From an uncultured Clostridia bacterium (lineage in GTDB: Bacteria > Bacillota > Clostridia > TANB77 > CAG-508): a stretch of 27,663 bases of DNA. How positions within the stretch are numbered: the stretch's first letter is position 1; the number at the start of each line of letters is the position of its first letter. Of this stretch, positions 1-7,919 are shown piece after piece. The DNA is taken from assembly GCA_948664205.1 (NCBI GenBank), contig CAPNDH010000002.1, forward strand, positions 53,987-81,649, given 5' to 3'. A program made the position numbers and the translations under genes. The notes under the pieces were generated by a model. The model did no database searches. It had not been told where the DNA came from and saw nothing but the letters and a program-made list of their open reading frames with translations.

Positions 1-3000
1 TTCATAACCTTCTTTTGTTACTCTATTAGTTTGTAAAATCATTTCTTTTCCATATGTGTATTTACTTGTTAATGTTCCATTTGGTGTTCCACCATTTAGT
101 TCATATGTTATATTATATGTGTTCCTATTATAGTATAAGTGTAATACTAAACTTCCATTTCCTGCTACTGTTCCTGTTTCTACTTTGTTTGGATGGTTTT
201 CATTTTTTTCAAAGCCTTCCCTTGTTTTATATTCTGCTGTTACTACAGTATCTGTTGTTCCTGTTTTTGGCTCTTCTTCTTCAATATATCCTTCTACTTC
301 TGTATCTAAACTTCTAAAGTGATGGATTACTTTGTATGGAGTATCTGCTCTTGCTGTCCATATTGCATTTACTGTTAAATCACTTGTTATATTTGTTATA
401 TCTTCACTCCATGATAAATCATATCCTGGTTTTGTCCAATTTGGCGGTGTTGCGCTTTCTCCACTATTTACAGTTTGTGTATCTGTTCTTTCGGTTCCAT
501 CTTTAAATGTTACTGTGAATGTGTTTCTTTCCCATATTGCATTTACTATTAAGTCACTTGTTATATTATCAAATGGCTTGTCCCAACCTATAAATTTGTA
601 TCCTTCTTTTGGAGTTACTTCTGGTGCTGTTGCACTTTTTCCTTCACTAACATACTGAGTTTTTAGAGTTTTAGTTCCATCCATAAATTTAACTTCATAA
701 CTATAATCCATTACTGTTATTTTTTGTGGTTCTGTATAATTTTCTTGACGGTATAATATAGTAGGTAAATATCCCCATAGCCATAGTCCACCATTATTAT
801 CAATAGCACTTCTTCCATTTGCAATATTTATATCTACAAGTGTTACATCATTTTCTATTCGTTTTGAAACAGAAGTAGCTTGTGAATTACCTCCACCATT
901 CATTACCATAGATGTCCAAATTTTTCCATCTACATCTAATGCCATAAGTCCATTTACTTTATTAAATTTTGTACCACTTAATATTTGTATAGGAGTTGAT
1001 GTTGATTTTGTTGTTTCATCTTTTACACTTCCACTGTTTAAACTTCCAGTTCCCCATAGGTTTCCTGATGTGTCTATCATTAAACTATAATCATTATCGC
1101 TTATATAAATTTCTTTAAATTTTGTACCTACCATTATTTGTTTTGGCTCATTATATTTTGTTCTTGTTGTTCCATCTCCTAGTTCTCCAGAATAGTTATC
1201 TCCCCATGCCCATAGGTTTCCTAATGTATCTATTGCTAAACTAGCGTCATCACTTGCATAAATTTTATCAAATTTTGTATTTGATTTTATTAATTTTGGT
1301 ACATTAGAGTCTGTATTTGTTCCATCTCCTAGTTGTCCGCAATTGTTATGTCCCCATGCCCACAAATTACCTTCTTGATCTATTGCTAAACTATGATATT
1401 CGCTATCTGATATTTCTTTAAATTTTCTACCTGACATTATTGGCTTTAGTTCGTCAGAGTCTGTATTTGTTCCATCTCCTAATTGCCCATAATTATTTCT
1501 TCCTTTTGCATATAAGTTTCCTTCTTGATCTAATATTAAATGATTTGAAGCTTTGCTGTATTTTATTTCATTTGAAGGAATATTAATTTTCCTTGAACCA
1601 TACCATAAGTTTCCCTCTTCATCTATAAAGTTTTCTCCATTTTCGTATACAAATTTGGTATCTTTAGAGAATTGTGTAACTTGTGCCGTTGAAAGATTTC
1701 CAAATGCAGGGTTTCCTAATAGTTTATATTTACTATTTAAATAACTATTATTACCCCATGCCCATAGATTTCCTTCTTCATCTAAGGCTAAAGCATAACC
1801 TCCTCCCATACTAATATCAGTAATTGGAGTAGTATTTTCTATTTTAGTTGGTGTATCTACATTAGTTGTTGTTCCATTTCCTAATTGGCCTATACCATTT
1901 CCTCCCCATGTCCATATATTTCCTTCTTCATCTAATGCCATATAAGACACGCCATCTGTACCAACATAAATACCTGCAGATACTTTCTTGAATTTTGTTC
2001 CATTAGTTAACTGTGTTGGCATTTTGTTTTCAGAATCATAATTTTCCCATTTCCACAAATTACCATTTATATCTATTGCGACTCTTGTATTTTCTCCATT
2101 TGATAAAGTTTCCAATTTTAATTCTAAGTTTAAGTTTATTGGAATATTTGATCTAACTATCGAACTTGCTGTAGGATTTACACTCTCACCCCATGCCCAA
2201 ATATTTCCTGCCTTATCAATTGCTAATGTCTGATTTGCATCTGCGGCTACTTCTTTATATTTTACTCCTTCATTTATTTTTGTAGGCTTAAGGATTTCGT
2301 GATCACCTGAGTTTGAATCTTTTCCTATTCCTATTTGTCCATTATCATTCAGTCCCCAACCCCACAAATTTTCTGCTTCATCAATTGCAAAACTACTATA
2401 TCTTCCAGTAATAACTTTAGTAAATTTTGTACCTTTGCTTATTTGCTTTGGCTCTGTTGAGTTTGTTTTTGTTTCATCTCCTAATTGTCCATCTCTATTA
2501 TCTCCCCATGCCCATAAATTTCCTGCTGTGTCAATTGCTAAGCTATAAAATTCACCAGCGGCTATTTCTTTAAATTTTGTACCTACCATTATTTGTTTTG
2601 GAATATCAGAATTTGTAGTTGTTCTATCTCCTAATTGTCCATATGTATTATCTCCCCATGCCCATAGGTTTCCTTCTTTATCAATTGCTAAATTGTGGCT
2701 ATACGCTCCAGTATCTATTTTTGTATAATGACTTATCGTATTTAAAAGTAGCATTTCTGTTGAATATATTGATGCTTGTGCATTACCTAATTGACCATAT
2801 GTGTTCTTACCCCAGCTCCATATTTTGCCATTTTCATCTAATGCTAAATTACATATTTCTGTATCGATTGAACCATGTCCAGCTTGAACATTTACAAATT
2901 TTTTATCTGTAGTTACTTGCTTTGGCTTTGTAACCTTTGTAGTTGTTCCATCTCCTAATTGTCCAATACTATTATTCCCCCATGCCCACAAGTTTCCTGT

Positions 3001-3936
3001 TTCATCAATTGCTAAACTATAAAGAAAACCTGCTGATATTTTATTAAATTTTGTGTTGCTAGTTATTTTTTTAGGGTTTACAGAACTTGTTGTTGTTCCA
3101 TCTCCTAATTGTGCATATTCATTAGTTCCCCATGCCCATATATTTCCTAATGTATCAATTGCTAGTTTATGATCTTCATTAGCTGATATTTCTTTAAATT
3201 TTGTACTTGTTTCTATCTTATTTGGTTCTTTAGTTCCATCTCCCCATGTCCATAGGTTTCCTGCTTTATCAATTGCTAAACTAACATTATATGCACTAGC
3301 AATTTTATTAAATTGTGTATCTTGTTTTATTTGCTTTGGTTCATAAGAATTGGTATTTGTTCCATCTCCTAACTGTCCACTTCTATTATATCCCCATGCC
3401 CATAAGTTTCCTGCTTCATCAATTGCTAAACTATAATTACTGCCTGCTAATACTTCTTTAAATTTTACATCTGATTCTAACATAATTGCTTCATTAATGT
3501 TTTTTGAATTGGTACTGCCGTCTCCTAGCTCTCCATAAGTATTATCTCCCCAACTCCAAATATTTCCATTATTGTCAATTGCTAGTCTGTGGGTGCTACT
3601 CATAGAAACTTCCTTAAATTCACCTTGTATTTCTAGTTTTACTGGGTAATCTGTTGTCTCTATTTGTTCATAACTATATATACTATGATATCCCCAACCC
3701 CATAAATTACCATTTTTATCTATTGCTATAGAATGGTTATAGTCTGTTGCAATTGTACTAAATTCTACCTCATGCATATTTGATCCTGATTCTTGCATTT
3801 TACTATTTAATTCTTCTATAGCAGTTACTTTCACCGCATTATTATGCAATATTATAACTTCCATAAGTATCAATATTGCAATTAACACTAATGCTATACT
3901 AATTCTGCTTATTTTCTTTTTCTCATTATTTCTCAT
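1..3936 (-). CDS. Large RCC1-repeat surface protein with MucBP-like and Listeria-Bacteroides repeats (C-terminus outside window)
   Basis: An open frame of 1312 codons runs off the window edge without a stop. The ATG is preceded by AAGGAG at 7 nt. Residues 10-31 form one hydrophobic segment, either a signal anchor or a poorly cleaved signal peptide. From about residue 60 to 1080 I count 21 RCC1-type units of about 50 residues, typically NLWAWGxNxxGQLGDGTT followed by LAID.xG; units near 911, 1053, 1605 and 2046 nt are degenerate. These are followed by two Listeria-Bacteroides (Flg_new) repeats (GYxxxGWD or GYDLSW ending in NAIW), a MucBP-like segment (YKVIHHF to LHLYYNRN), and the start of another repeat. 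RCC1 units usually build seven-bladed propellers, so 21 would fit three. It is a paralogue of the gene at 4380-6200 and shares its upstream block. The role is probably extracellular binding; the ligand is unknown. A dockerin may lie beyond the edge, but this is not seen. Confidence 0.9.
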   Translation of the reverse strand, partial: MRNNEKKKISRISIALVLIAILILMEVIILHNNAVKVTAIEELNSKMQESGSNMHEVEFSTIATDYNHSIAIDKNGNLWGWGYHSIYSYEQIETTDYPVKLEIQGEFKEVSMSSTHRLAIDNNGNIWSWGDNTYGELGDGSTNSKNINEAIMLESDVKFKEVLAGSNYSLAIDEAGNLWAWGYNRSGQLGDGTNTNSYEPKQIKQDTQFNKIASAYNVSLAIDKAGNLWTWGDGTKEPNKIETSTKFKEISANEDHKLAIDTLGNIWAWGTNEYAQLGDGTTTSSVNPKKITSNTKFNKISAGFLYSLAIDETGNLWAWGNNSIGQLGDGTTTKVTKPKQVTTDKKFVNVQAGHGSIDTEICNLALDENGKIWSWGKNTYGQLGNAQASIYSTEMLLLNTISHYTKIDTGAYSHNLAIDKEGNLWAWGDNTYGQLGDRTTTNSDIPKQIMVGTKFKEIAAGEFYSLAIDTAGNLWAWGDNRDGQLGDETKTNSTEPKQISKGTKFTKVITGRYSSFAIDEAENLWGWGLNDNGQIGIGKDSNSGDHEILKPTKINEGVKYKEVAADANQTLAIDKAGNIWAWGESVNPTASSIVRSNIPINLNLELKLETLSNGENTRVAIDINGNLWKWENYDSENKMPTQLTNGTKFKKVSAGIYVGTDGVSYMALDEEGNIWTWGGNGIGQLGNGTTTNVDTPTKIENTTPITDISMGGGYALALDEEGNLWAWGNNSYLNSKYKLLGNPAFGNLSTAQVTQFSKDTKFVYENGENFIDEEGNLWYGSRKINIPSNEIKYSKASNHLILDQEGNLYAKGRNNYGQLGDGTNTDSDELKPIMSGRKFKEISDSEYHSLAIDQEGNLWAWGHNNCGQLGDGTNTDSNVPKLIKSNTKFDKIYASDDASLAIDTLGNLWAWGDNYSGELGDGTTRTKYNEPKQIMVGTKFKEIYISDNDYSLMIDTSGNLWGTGSLNSGSVKDETTKSTSTPIQILSGTKFNKVNGLMALDVDGKIWTSMVMNGGGNSQATSVSKRIENDVTLVDINIANGRSAIDNNGGLWLWGYLPTILYRQENYTEPQKITVMDYSYEVKFMDGTKTLKTQYVSEGKSATAPEVTPKEGYKFIGWDKPFDNITSDLIVNAIWERNTFTVTFKDGTERTDTQTVNSGESATPPNWTKPGYDLSWSEDITNITSDLTVNAIWTARADTPYKVIHHFRSLDTEVEGYIEEEEPKTGTTDTVVTAEYKTREGFEKNENHPNKVETGTVAGNGSLVLHLYYNRNTYNITYELNGGTPNGTLTSKYTYGKEMILQTNRVTKEGYE

Positions 3937-3971
3937 AAACTATCTCCTTATCTATTAGTATTAGTTATTTA

Positions 3972-3999
3972 ATTATATTAAACAATATCTTTAAAACAA
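3972..3999 (-). promoter_or_regulatory. SigA-type promoter of the large RCC1 gene
   Basis: On the minus strand, TTGTTT (3994-3999) and TATAAT (3972-3977) are separated by 16 bp, placing transcription start about 30 nt before the ATG. The same boxes with the same spacing occur upstream of the second RCC1 gene. Confidence 0.6.
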
Positions 4000-4125
4000 T
4001 TGCAATAGCAGTATTTGGAAGGTTTTCCATATATTACAAAACTTTTTTCAAAGTACCTACGGAAGGTGTTTTTGTGGGTTTTGGACGTGTTTTTTTACAT
4101 TTTTATTACATTTTTGTAATGTTTT
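3978..4125 (-). promoter_or_regulatory. Conserved upstream block of the large RCC1 gene
   Basis: This block matches 6237-6383 upstream of the other RCC1 gene almost base for base over long stretches. Shared features are TGCTATTGCAATTGTTTTAA, the motif TTTGTAATAT (4031-4040, minus), CACCTTCCGTA, and a palindrome with arms ATTACA and TGTAAT (4105-4120). It lies mainly upstream of the predicted promoter, so it is more likely a regulatory region than an untranslated leader. The factor is unknown. It could also simply be retained from the gene duplication. Confidence 0.5.
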
Positions 4126-4154
4126 AATTTTTTGATTTTTAATATTTAAATAGG

Positions 4155-4196
4155 GTAATTTCTTTGAAGCACGGACGGCTACTAGCCACCCCTACA
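4155..4196. repeat. Short REP-like palindrome
   Basis: GGCTACTAGCC (4177-4187) lies in a locally GC-rich stretch ending in CCCCTACA, embedded in very AT-rich spacer. The 15 bases just before it (GTAATTTCTTTGAAG) recur exactly at about 22563-22577 near another GC-rich GGCTACG stretch. It is probably a fragment of a dispersed intergenic repeat. The family is not identified. Confidence 0.35.
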
Positions 4197-4228
4197 TTTG
4201 ATATCAATTTTTCTTATTTAATGAAAAA

Positions 4229-4331
4229 GCGGAATCAAGAATTTCTACGCAATGCAAATTGCTAGAAATTCTAACTTCCGCAATAATTATCTAGTACGGA
4301 AACTTCTCCTTCTAGGAGAACTTTCCTACTA
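4229..4331. other. Two consecutive stem-loops downstream of the small RCC1 gene
   Basis: The first hairpin (4229-4281) pairs GCGGAA with TTCCGC on the outside and AGAATTTCT with AGAAATTCT inside. The second (4292-4331) pairs TAGTA with TACTA and GGAAAcTTCTCC with GGAGAAcTTTCC. Together with the terminator at 4335-4377 they fill most of the 443-base gap between the RCC1 genes. They could be repeat elements, mRNA-stabilising 3' structures, or remnants of mobile sequence. Nothing here looks coding. Confidence 0.45.
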
Positions 4332-4334
4332 TAT

Positions 4335-4377
4335 AAAAAAAGTCACAATTAGGTAAAATTTCTAATTGTGACTTTTA
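4335..4377 (-). terminator. Intrinsic terminator of the small RCC1 gene
   Basis: The perfect 12-bp stem AGTCACAATTAG / CTAATTGTGACT, read on the minus strand, is followed by a run of seven T's. It begins a few bases after the TAA stop at 4380. Confidence 0.85.
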
Positions 4378-4379
4378 TA

Positions 4380-6200
4380 TTATAAGGTTATTTTTCTTAA
4401 TACTGCTTGATTTATCATTGATAGGTCTGTTGTCGTTAACCTTCCGTTGTAATCTGTATCTGCTGCTTTTGCTCTTATTCCTGTTAGTTCTATTTTGTGC
4501 AATATTTGTTGATTTATCATTGATAAGTCTGTTGTTGTTATCTTGCCGTTTCCGTCTATGTCTCCCCTTACTGCTATTTCATATGTATGAACTTCTCCCT
4601 TAAAGGTTACTTGTAATTTATATCCTGTTCCTACTAATGTTGCTTCTCTTACTTCTTGCCCTTGTGCATTTACTACCTTCTTTTGTCCATTTGTTTCTAT
4701 TTTGTTTAAAAATTCTGTTACATTTGTTTCTGGGCTTACTTTTGTTATTGTGTTTCCTTCTAAATCTATATTATAGTTTTTAGATGATATACTATATTCT
4801 TCTTCTTTTACTGTCCATACCGCATTTACTATTGTATCTTCCATTATATGATTATATTCTTTGTCCCAAGATAAAGTATATCCTTCCCTTGTTGGAACTT
4901 CTGGTGCTGTTGCAGGTTTATTAAATTTTACACTTTCTTGTTTTAATGTTTGGCCATTATCTTTAAAAGTTACAACATAGTCAGGTCCTGTGAATCTTAT
5001 AGGTTTATTTTCTGGGGCATAATAGCCTGTACCTTTTGCACCATATGCATAATAACCCCAGCTCCAACTATTTCCGTTTGTGTCTATTCCTATGGCATAT
5101 AATTGACCCGCTGTTATTTCTTTGAAAGTTATTTGTTCCATTACTTTTGTTGGTTCTAATGTCCTTTCAGTTGTTCCATTTCCTAAAGTATAATGTTCGT
5201 TATTCCCCCATGACCATAAATGTCCTTCACTATCTATTGCATAGCTTGCTTCATTACTTGTTAGACCAGTTGCTCCAGAAGAAATTTTATTAAATACTTT
5301 TCCTGTTGTTATTTGTGTTGGAATATTTGTACTTTCATTAGTTCCATTTCCTAGTTGACCAGTTGAATTTGCTCCCCATGTCCATATATTTCCGCTTACA
5401 TCTATTGCCATACTATATAAAGTTCCTGTTTCTATTTCTTTAAATTTTGTTCCATTCATTATTTTAGTTGGAACATTCACATCTCGTAAACTGTTGCTCT
5501 CTCCATTTCCTAATTGGCCAAAATTGTTGTACCCCCAAGAATATAGATTGCCTTCTCTATCTAATGCTAATCTATGTAGTCCTGTGCCTATGCTAACCTT
5601 AGAAAACTTAATAGTTTCTGATACTTTTTGTGGTGTTAAAACATCTTCTGTTATATTTTCTAATCCTAATCTACCTAATCTTGAGCCCCAAGACCACAAA
5701 TTTCCATCAATGTCTATTGCCATACTACTATTTCTATCACAATAAACCTTTGTAAATTTAGTATTTCCTTTTATTTTTTGTGGTTGTATTATATCTTCTG
5801 TACTAATTGAGCCAATTCCTAACTCACCTTCATCATTGCCACCCCAAGCATATAAGTAGTCGTTTTCATCAATTGCTAATATGTGTGTATCTGAAACAGC
5901 AACATCTTTGAATTTCATAGTACTATTTATTTTTTTAGGAACACTGCTTGCTTTTGTAGAATTATCCCCAAATACTGTATGATTTGAATGTCCCCATCCC
6001 CACAAATATCCTTCTGAATCTATTGCCATAGTTAAATAGAAATCTGCGTCCATTTTTACAAATTCTATTTTATATGGTAAATCATCTATTGTAAGGCCTG
6101 TTGTTGCATTACTTTGGTGAGGTGTAAGTATTCCCAATAAAAGTGTTACTATTGATAATATTGTTATTTTTATCAATAAACTTTTCTTTCTTATGTTCAT
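4380..6200 (-). CDS. Secreted seven-unit RCC1 propeller protein with C-terminal dockerin
   Basis: 606 residues; the ATG has AAAGGAG at 9 nt. Residues 1-32 look like a signal peptide (KK-rich start, hydrophobic core, SNA before a likely cleavage site). Seven RCC1 units follow to about residue 420 (YLWGWG, YLYAWG, NLWSWG, NLYSWG, NIWTWG, HLWSWG, NSWSWG), the number expected for one complete propeller. Next comes a Listeria-Bacteroides repeat (YVVTFKDNG to VNAVWTV) and a small beta module beginning YSISSKNYNID. Last is a type I dockerin at about 544-606 with two canonical calcium loops, D547-D549-N551-D558 and D581-D583-N585-D592. The protein is therefore exported and probably docks through a cohesin elsewhere in the genome. 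No enzymatic domain is visible. It has its own promoter and terminator. Confidence 0.93.
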   Translation of the reverse strand: MNIRKKSLLIKITILSIVTLLLGILTPHQSNATTGLTIDDLPYKIEFVKMDADFYLTMAIDSEGYLWGWGHSNHTVFGDNSTKASSVPKKINSTMKFKDVAVSDTHILAIDENDYLYAWGGNDEGELGIGSISTEDIIQPQKIKGNTKFTKVYCDRNSSMAIDIDGNLWSWGSRLGRLGLENITEDVLTPQKVSETIKFSKVSIGTGLHRLALDREGNLYSWGYNNFGQLGNGESNSLRDVNVPTKIMNGTKFKEIETGTLYSMAIDVSGNIWTWGANSTGQLGNGTNESTNIPTQITTGKVFNKISSGATGLTSNEASYAIDSEGHLWSWGNNEHYTLGNGTTERTLEPTKVMEQITFKEITAGQLYAIGIDTNGNSWSWGYYAYGAKGTGYYAPENKPIRFTGPDYVVTFKDNGQTLKQESVKFNKPATAPEVPTREGYTLSWDKEYNHIMEDTIVNAVWTVKEEEYSISSKNYNIDLEGNTITKVSPETNVTEFLNKIETNGQKKVVNAQGQEVREATLVGTGYKLQVTFKGEVHTYEIAVRGDIDGNGKITTTDLSMINQQILHKIELTGIRAKAADTDYNGRLTTTDLSMINQAVLRKITL

Positions 6201-6230
6201 TGCTTTCTCTCCTTTGTTTATATTATATTA

Positions 6231-6258
6231 ATTATATTAAACAATACCTTTAAAACAA
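6231..6258 (-). promoter_or_regulatory. SigA-type promoter of the small RCC1-dockerin gene
   Basis: On the minus strand, TTGTTT (6253-6258), a 16-bp spacer and TATAAT (6231-6236). This layout is identical to the promoter of the neighbouring RCC1 paralogue. Confidence 0.6.
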
Positions 6259-6383
6259 TTGCAATAGCAATATTTGGCAGTTTTTTAAATATTACAAAAA
6301 TTTTTAAAAAGCGCTTACGGAAGGTGTTTTCGCGGGTTTTACGCTTGTTTTTTTACATTTTCATTACATTTTTGTAATGTTAC
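6237..6383 (-). promoter_or_regulatory. Conserved upstream block of the small RCC1-dockerin gene
   Basis: This is the counterpart of 3978-4125. It carries the same TTTGTAATAT motif (6289-6298, minus), the CACCTTCCGTAAG stretch, and the ATTACA / TGTAAT palindrome (6363-6378). The rest of this 398-base gap is AT-rich spacer plus one 52-bp repeat and the upstream gene's terminator. Confidence 0.5.
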
Positions 6384-6470
6384 TAAATTTGAATTTTATT
6401 ATATAAAAATATGATTGTTTTTTAAATGGACAAACTATGAATTTAAAATAACTTTATTTTAAAATAAAAA

Positions 6471-6522
6471 GGGCGCAATTCGGTAAATTCTTTTAGGTAT
6501 TCCTTACCGATTGAGCCCCTAC
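6471..6522 (+). repeat. 52-bp dispersed palindromic repeat, copy 1
   Basis: Runs from GGGCGCAATTCGGTAA to TTACCGATTGAGCCCCTAC. Its ends pair imperfectly (GGGC with GCCC, TCGGTAA with TTACCGA). The same 52-bp length recurs at 7717, 7811 and 26476. Confidence 0.8.
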
Positions 6523-6546
6523 ATATTCTTAATTTTAAATATAATA

Positions 6547-6575
6547 AAAGGTTAGAACTCTAATTTCTAACCTCT
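6547..6575 (-). terminator. Probable terminator of the M23 peptidase gene
   Basis: The 9-bp perfect stem AGGTTAGAA / TTCTAACCT has a 7-nt loop and a short T-rich tail on the minus strand. It lies about 25 nt after the stop codon. It is weaker than the other terminators in the window. Confidence 0.5.
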
Positions 6576-6598
6576 AACTTCCAACTTCTAACTTCTAT

Positions 6599-7591
6599 TT
6601 AATATAAATAATTTTGTGGGTTTTGTGCTACACCATTTACTCTTATTTCTAGATGTAGGTGGTTTCCTGTTGAGTTTCCTGTGCTTCCTACTGTTGCTAT
6701 TGGTTGACCTTGTGTTACATATGTTCCAGCACTTACTAGTAAGCTTGTGCAGTGACCATATAGTGTTTGAACTCCGTTTCCATGTGATATCATTACATAG
6801 TTTCCATATCCTCCACTATAACCATATTGTGATACTGTTACTGTTCCTGATGCTGCTGCATATATTGTTGTTCCTTTTGGTGCACCTATATCTATTCCTT
6901 TATGACCTCTTCCCCATCTTGCTCCAAAACGTGATGTTACTACTCCTGATACTGGCCTTATTAGTGATATTCCTAAGTTTACTACTTTCCCTGATGTATT
7001 TGTTCCTGTTGCTGCAACTACTGTAGATGTTGCTCTTTTTACTACTTTCTTTTCATATAAGTCTGATACTACTTTTTCTACATTTGCACATTCTGTTTGC
7101 TCTGTTGCATATTTTTCTATTACTCCTAATTTATCTTTGTTATTACTATTTTTTTCTTTTAATTTGTTTATTGCTTCTTCTGCTTCTGCAAATGTCGCTA
7201 CATTTAATTTTTCTGTATTGTCTACTGTAATTGCATAATATTTATAGTAGCTAACTCCTTTTTCTGCTACAGCTTTAAATATTTCGTCGTCGTTTGTTAC
7301 TATGTTTCTTTTTAACAAACATAATTTGTATTGTGGTAAGTCATTAATATCTACAAATGCAACGTTTTCTCCATCACCGTTTTCTATATATTCATTTATT
7401 CTTTTTTGTAATTCACTCTTATTTTCACTATATCCTATTAATTCACCATTTAATGTTACAGCATATATTGGTTTGTAAAATGATGATACTATTCCTAATA
7501 TTAACATAGTTGATATTGCAATTATTATTATAAATTTAGTACATTTTCTTATTTGGATTATTGCTTTTTTTACACTACTAATTTTAAACAA
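6599..7591 (-). CDS. Membrane-anchored M23 (LytM-type) peptidoglycan endopeptidase
   Basis: About 330 residues, with a hydrophobic segment at roughly 19-40 as membrane anchor and a lysine/glutamate-rich stalk to about residue 205. The C-terminal M23 domain has H230 and D234 (HKGIDIG), H280 (YGHC) and H311/H313 (HLHLE). These have the same spacing as zinc ligands H210, D214, H293 and catalytic H260, H291 of staphylococcal LytM, so the active site is intact. It should cleave peptide cross-bridges in the wall outside the membrane. Between two secreted-protein genes it may help insert or remodel surface structures, which is inference. The start is unclear: the first in-frame codon is TTG and abuts the AAAGGAG site with no spacer, while ATT at codon 4 has a 9-nt spacing. 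Confidence 0.92.
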   Translation of the reverse strand: MFKISSVKKAIIQIRKCTKFIIIIAISTMLILGIVSSFYKPIYAVTLNGELIGYSENKSELQKRINEYIENGDGENVAFVDINDLPQYKLCLLKRNIVTNDDEIFKAVAEKGVSYYKYYAITVDNTEKLNVATFAEAEEAINKLKEKNSNNKDKLGVIEKYATEQTECANVEKVVSDLYEKKVVKRATSTVVAATGTNTSGKVVNLGISLIRPVSGVVTSRFGARWGRGHKGIDIGAPKGTTIYAAASGTVTVSQYGYSGGYGNYVMISHGNGVQTLYGHCTSLLVSAGTYVTQGQPIATVGSTGNSTGNHLHLEIRVNGVAQNPQNYLY

Positions 7592-7614
7592 CTCCTTTAT
7601 TTATCTTCCATACT

Positions 7615-7643
7615 ATATTATATTAAAATTAATTTTTTTTCAA
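7615..7643 (-). promoter_or_regulatory. Likely promoter of the M23 gene
   Basis: Minus-strand TTGAAA (7638-7643) is followed after 17 bp by TAATAT; an overlapping TATAAT at 7617-7622 would give a 15-bp spacer. Just upstream, TTTTGTAATA occurs twice in tandem on the plus strand near 7660-7685, related to the motif upstream of the other surface genes. Confidence 0.4.
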
Positions 7644-7716
7644 TACTTATTTTAAAAATTTTGTAATATTTTTGTAATATTTTATATTTACAGCTTTAAA
7701 ATATTTTATTTCTACT

Positions 7717-7768
7717 GTAGGGGCTAAATCGGTAAAGAATACCTCTTTGGGAATACCGAATTTCGCCC
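7717..7768 (-). repeat. 52-bp dispersed palindromic repeat, copy 2 (inverted)
   Basis: Reverse-oriented copy, running from GTAGGGGCTAAATCGGTAAA to CGCCC on the plus strand, and the most diverged of the four. It forms an inverted pair with copy 3, with the GGGCG ends facing inward and 42 bp between them. Confidence 0.75.
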
Positions 7769-7810
7769 TCAAGCAATTTAAATATTAGTATAATCTTAAA
7801 TACACGTTTA

Positions 7811-7862
7811 GGGCGTAATTCGGTAAATTCTTACTGGTATTCCTAACCGATTAAGCCCCTAC
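7811..7862 (+). repeat. 52-bp dispersed palindromic repeat, copy 3
   Basis: Runs from GGGCGTAATTCGGTAAATTC to CCCCTAC and differs from copies 1 and 4 at a handful of positions. With copy 2 it occupies most of the 322-base gap between the giant gene and the M23 gene. Nothing coding is seen in this gap. Confidence 0.8.
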
Positions 7863-7879
7863 AATAAAAAATGTTTATA

Positions 7880-7919
7880 CCATAAAAAAAGTGAGGCAAT
7901 TGCCTCACTTTTTTTATGG
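7880..7919 (-). terminator. Intrinsic terminator overlapping the stop codon of the giant gene
   Basis: A perfect 40-base palindrome centred on GTGAGGCAATTGCCTCAC with seven A's on one side and seven T's on the other, so it could act in both directions. The TAA stop of the giant gene (7914-7916) lies inside one arm. Confidence 0.85.

Noticed and set aside
332..658. Plus-strand open frames over the RCC1, giant, M23 and pcrA genes
   Set aside because: They are rich in L, F, S and Y, lack ribosome sites and lie opposite strong minus-strand genes with clear domains.
750..3700. Regular recurrence of CCCCATGCCCA about every 150 bp, reminiscent of a CRISPR or satellite
   Set aside because: It is the codon-level trace of the WAWG motif in tandem RCC1 units; the intervening sequence is coding and in frame.
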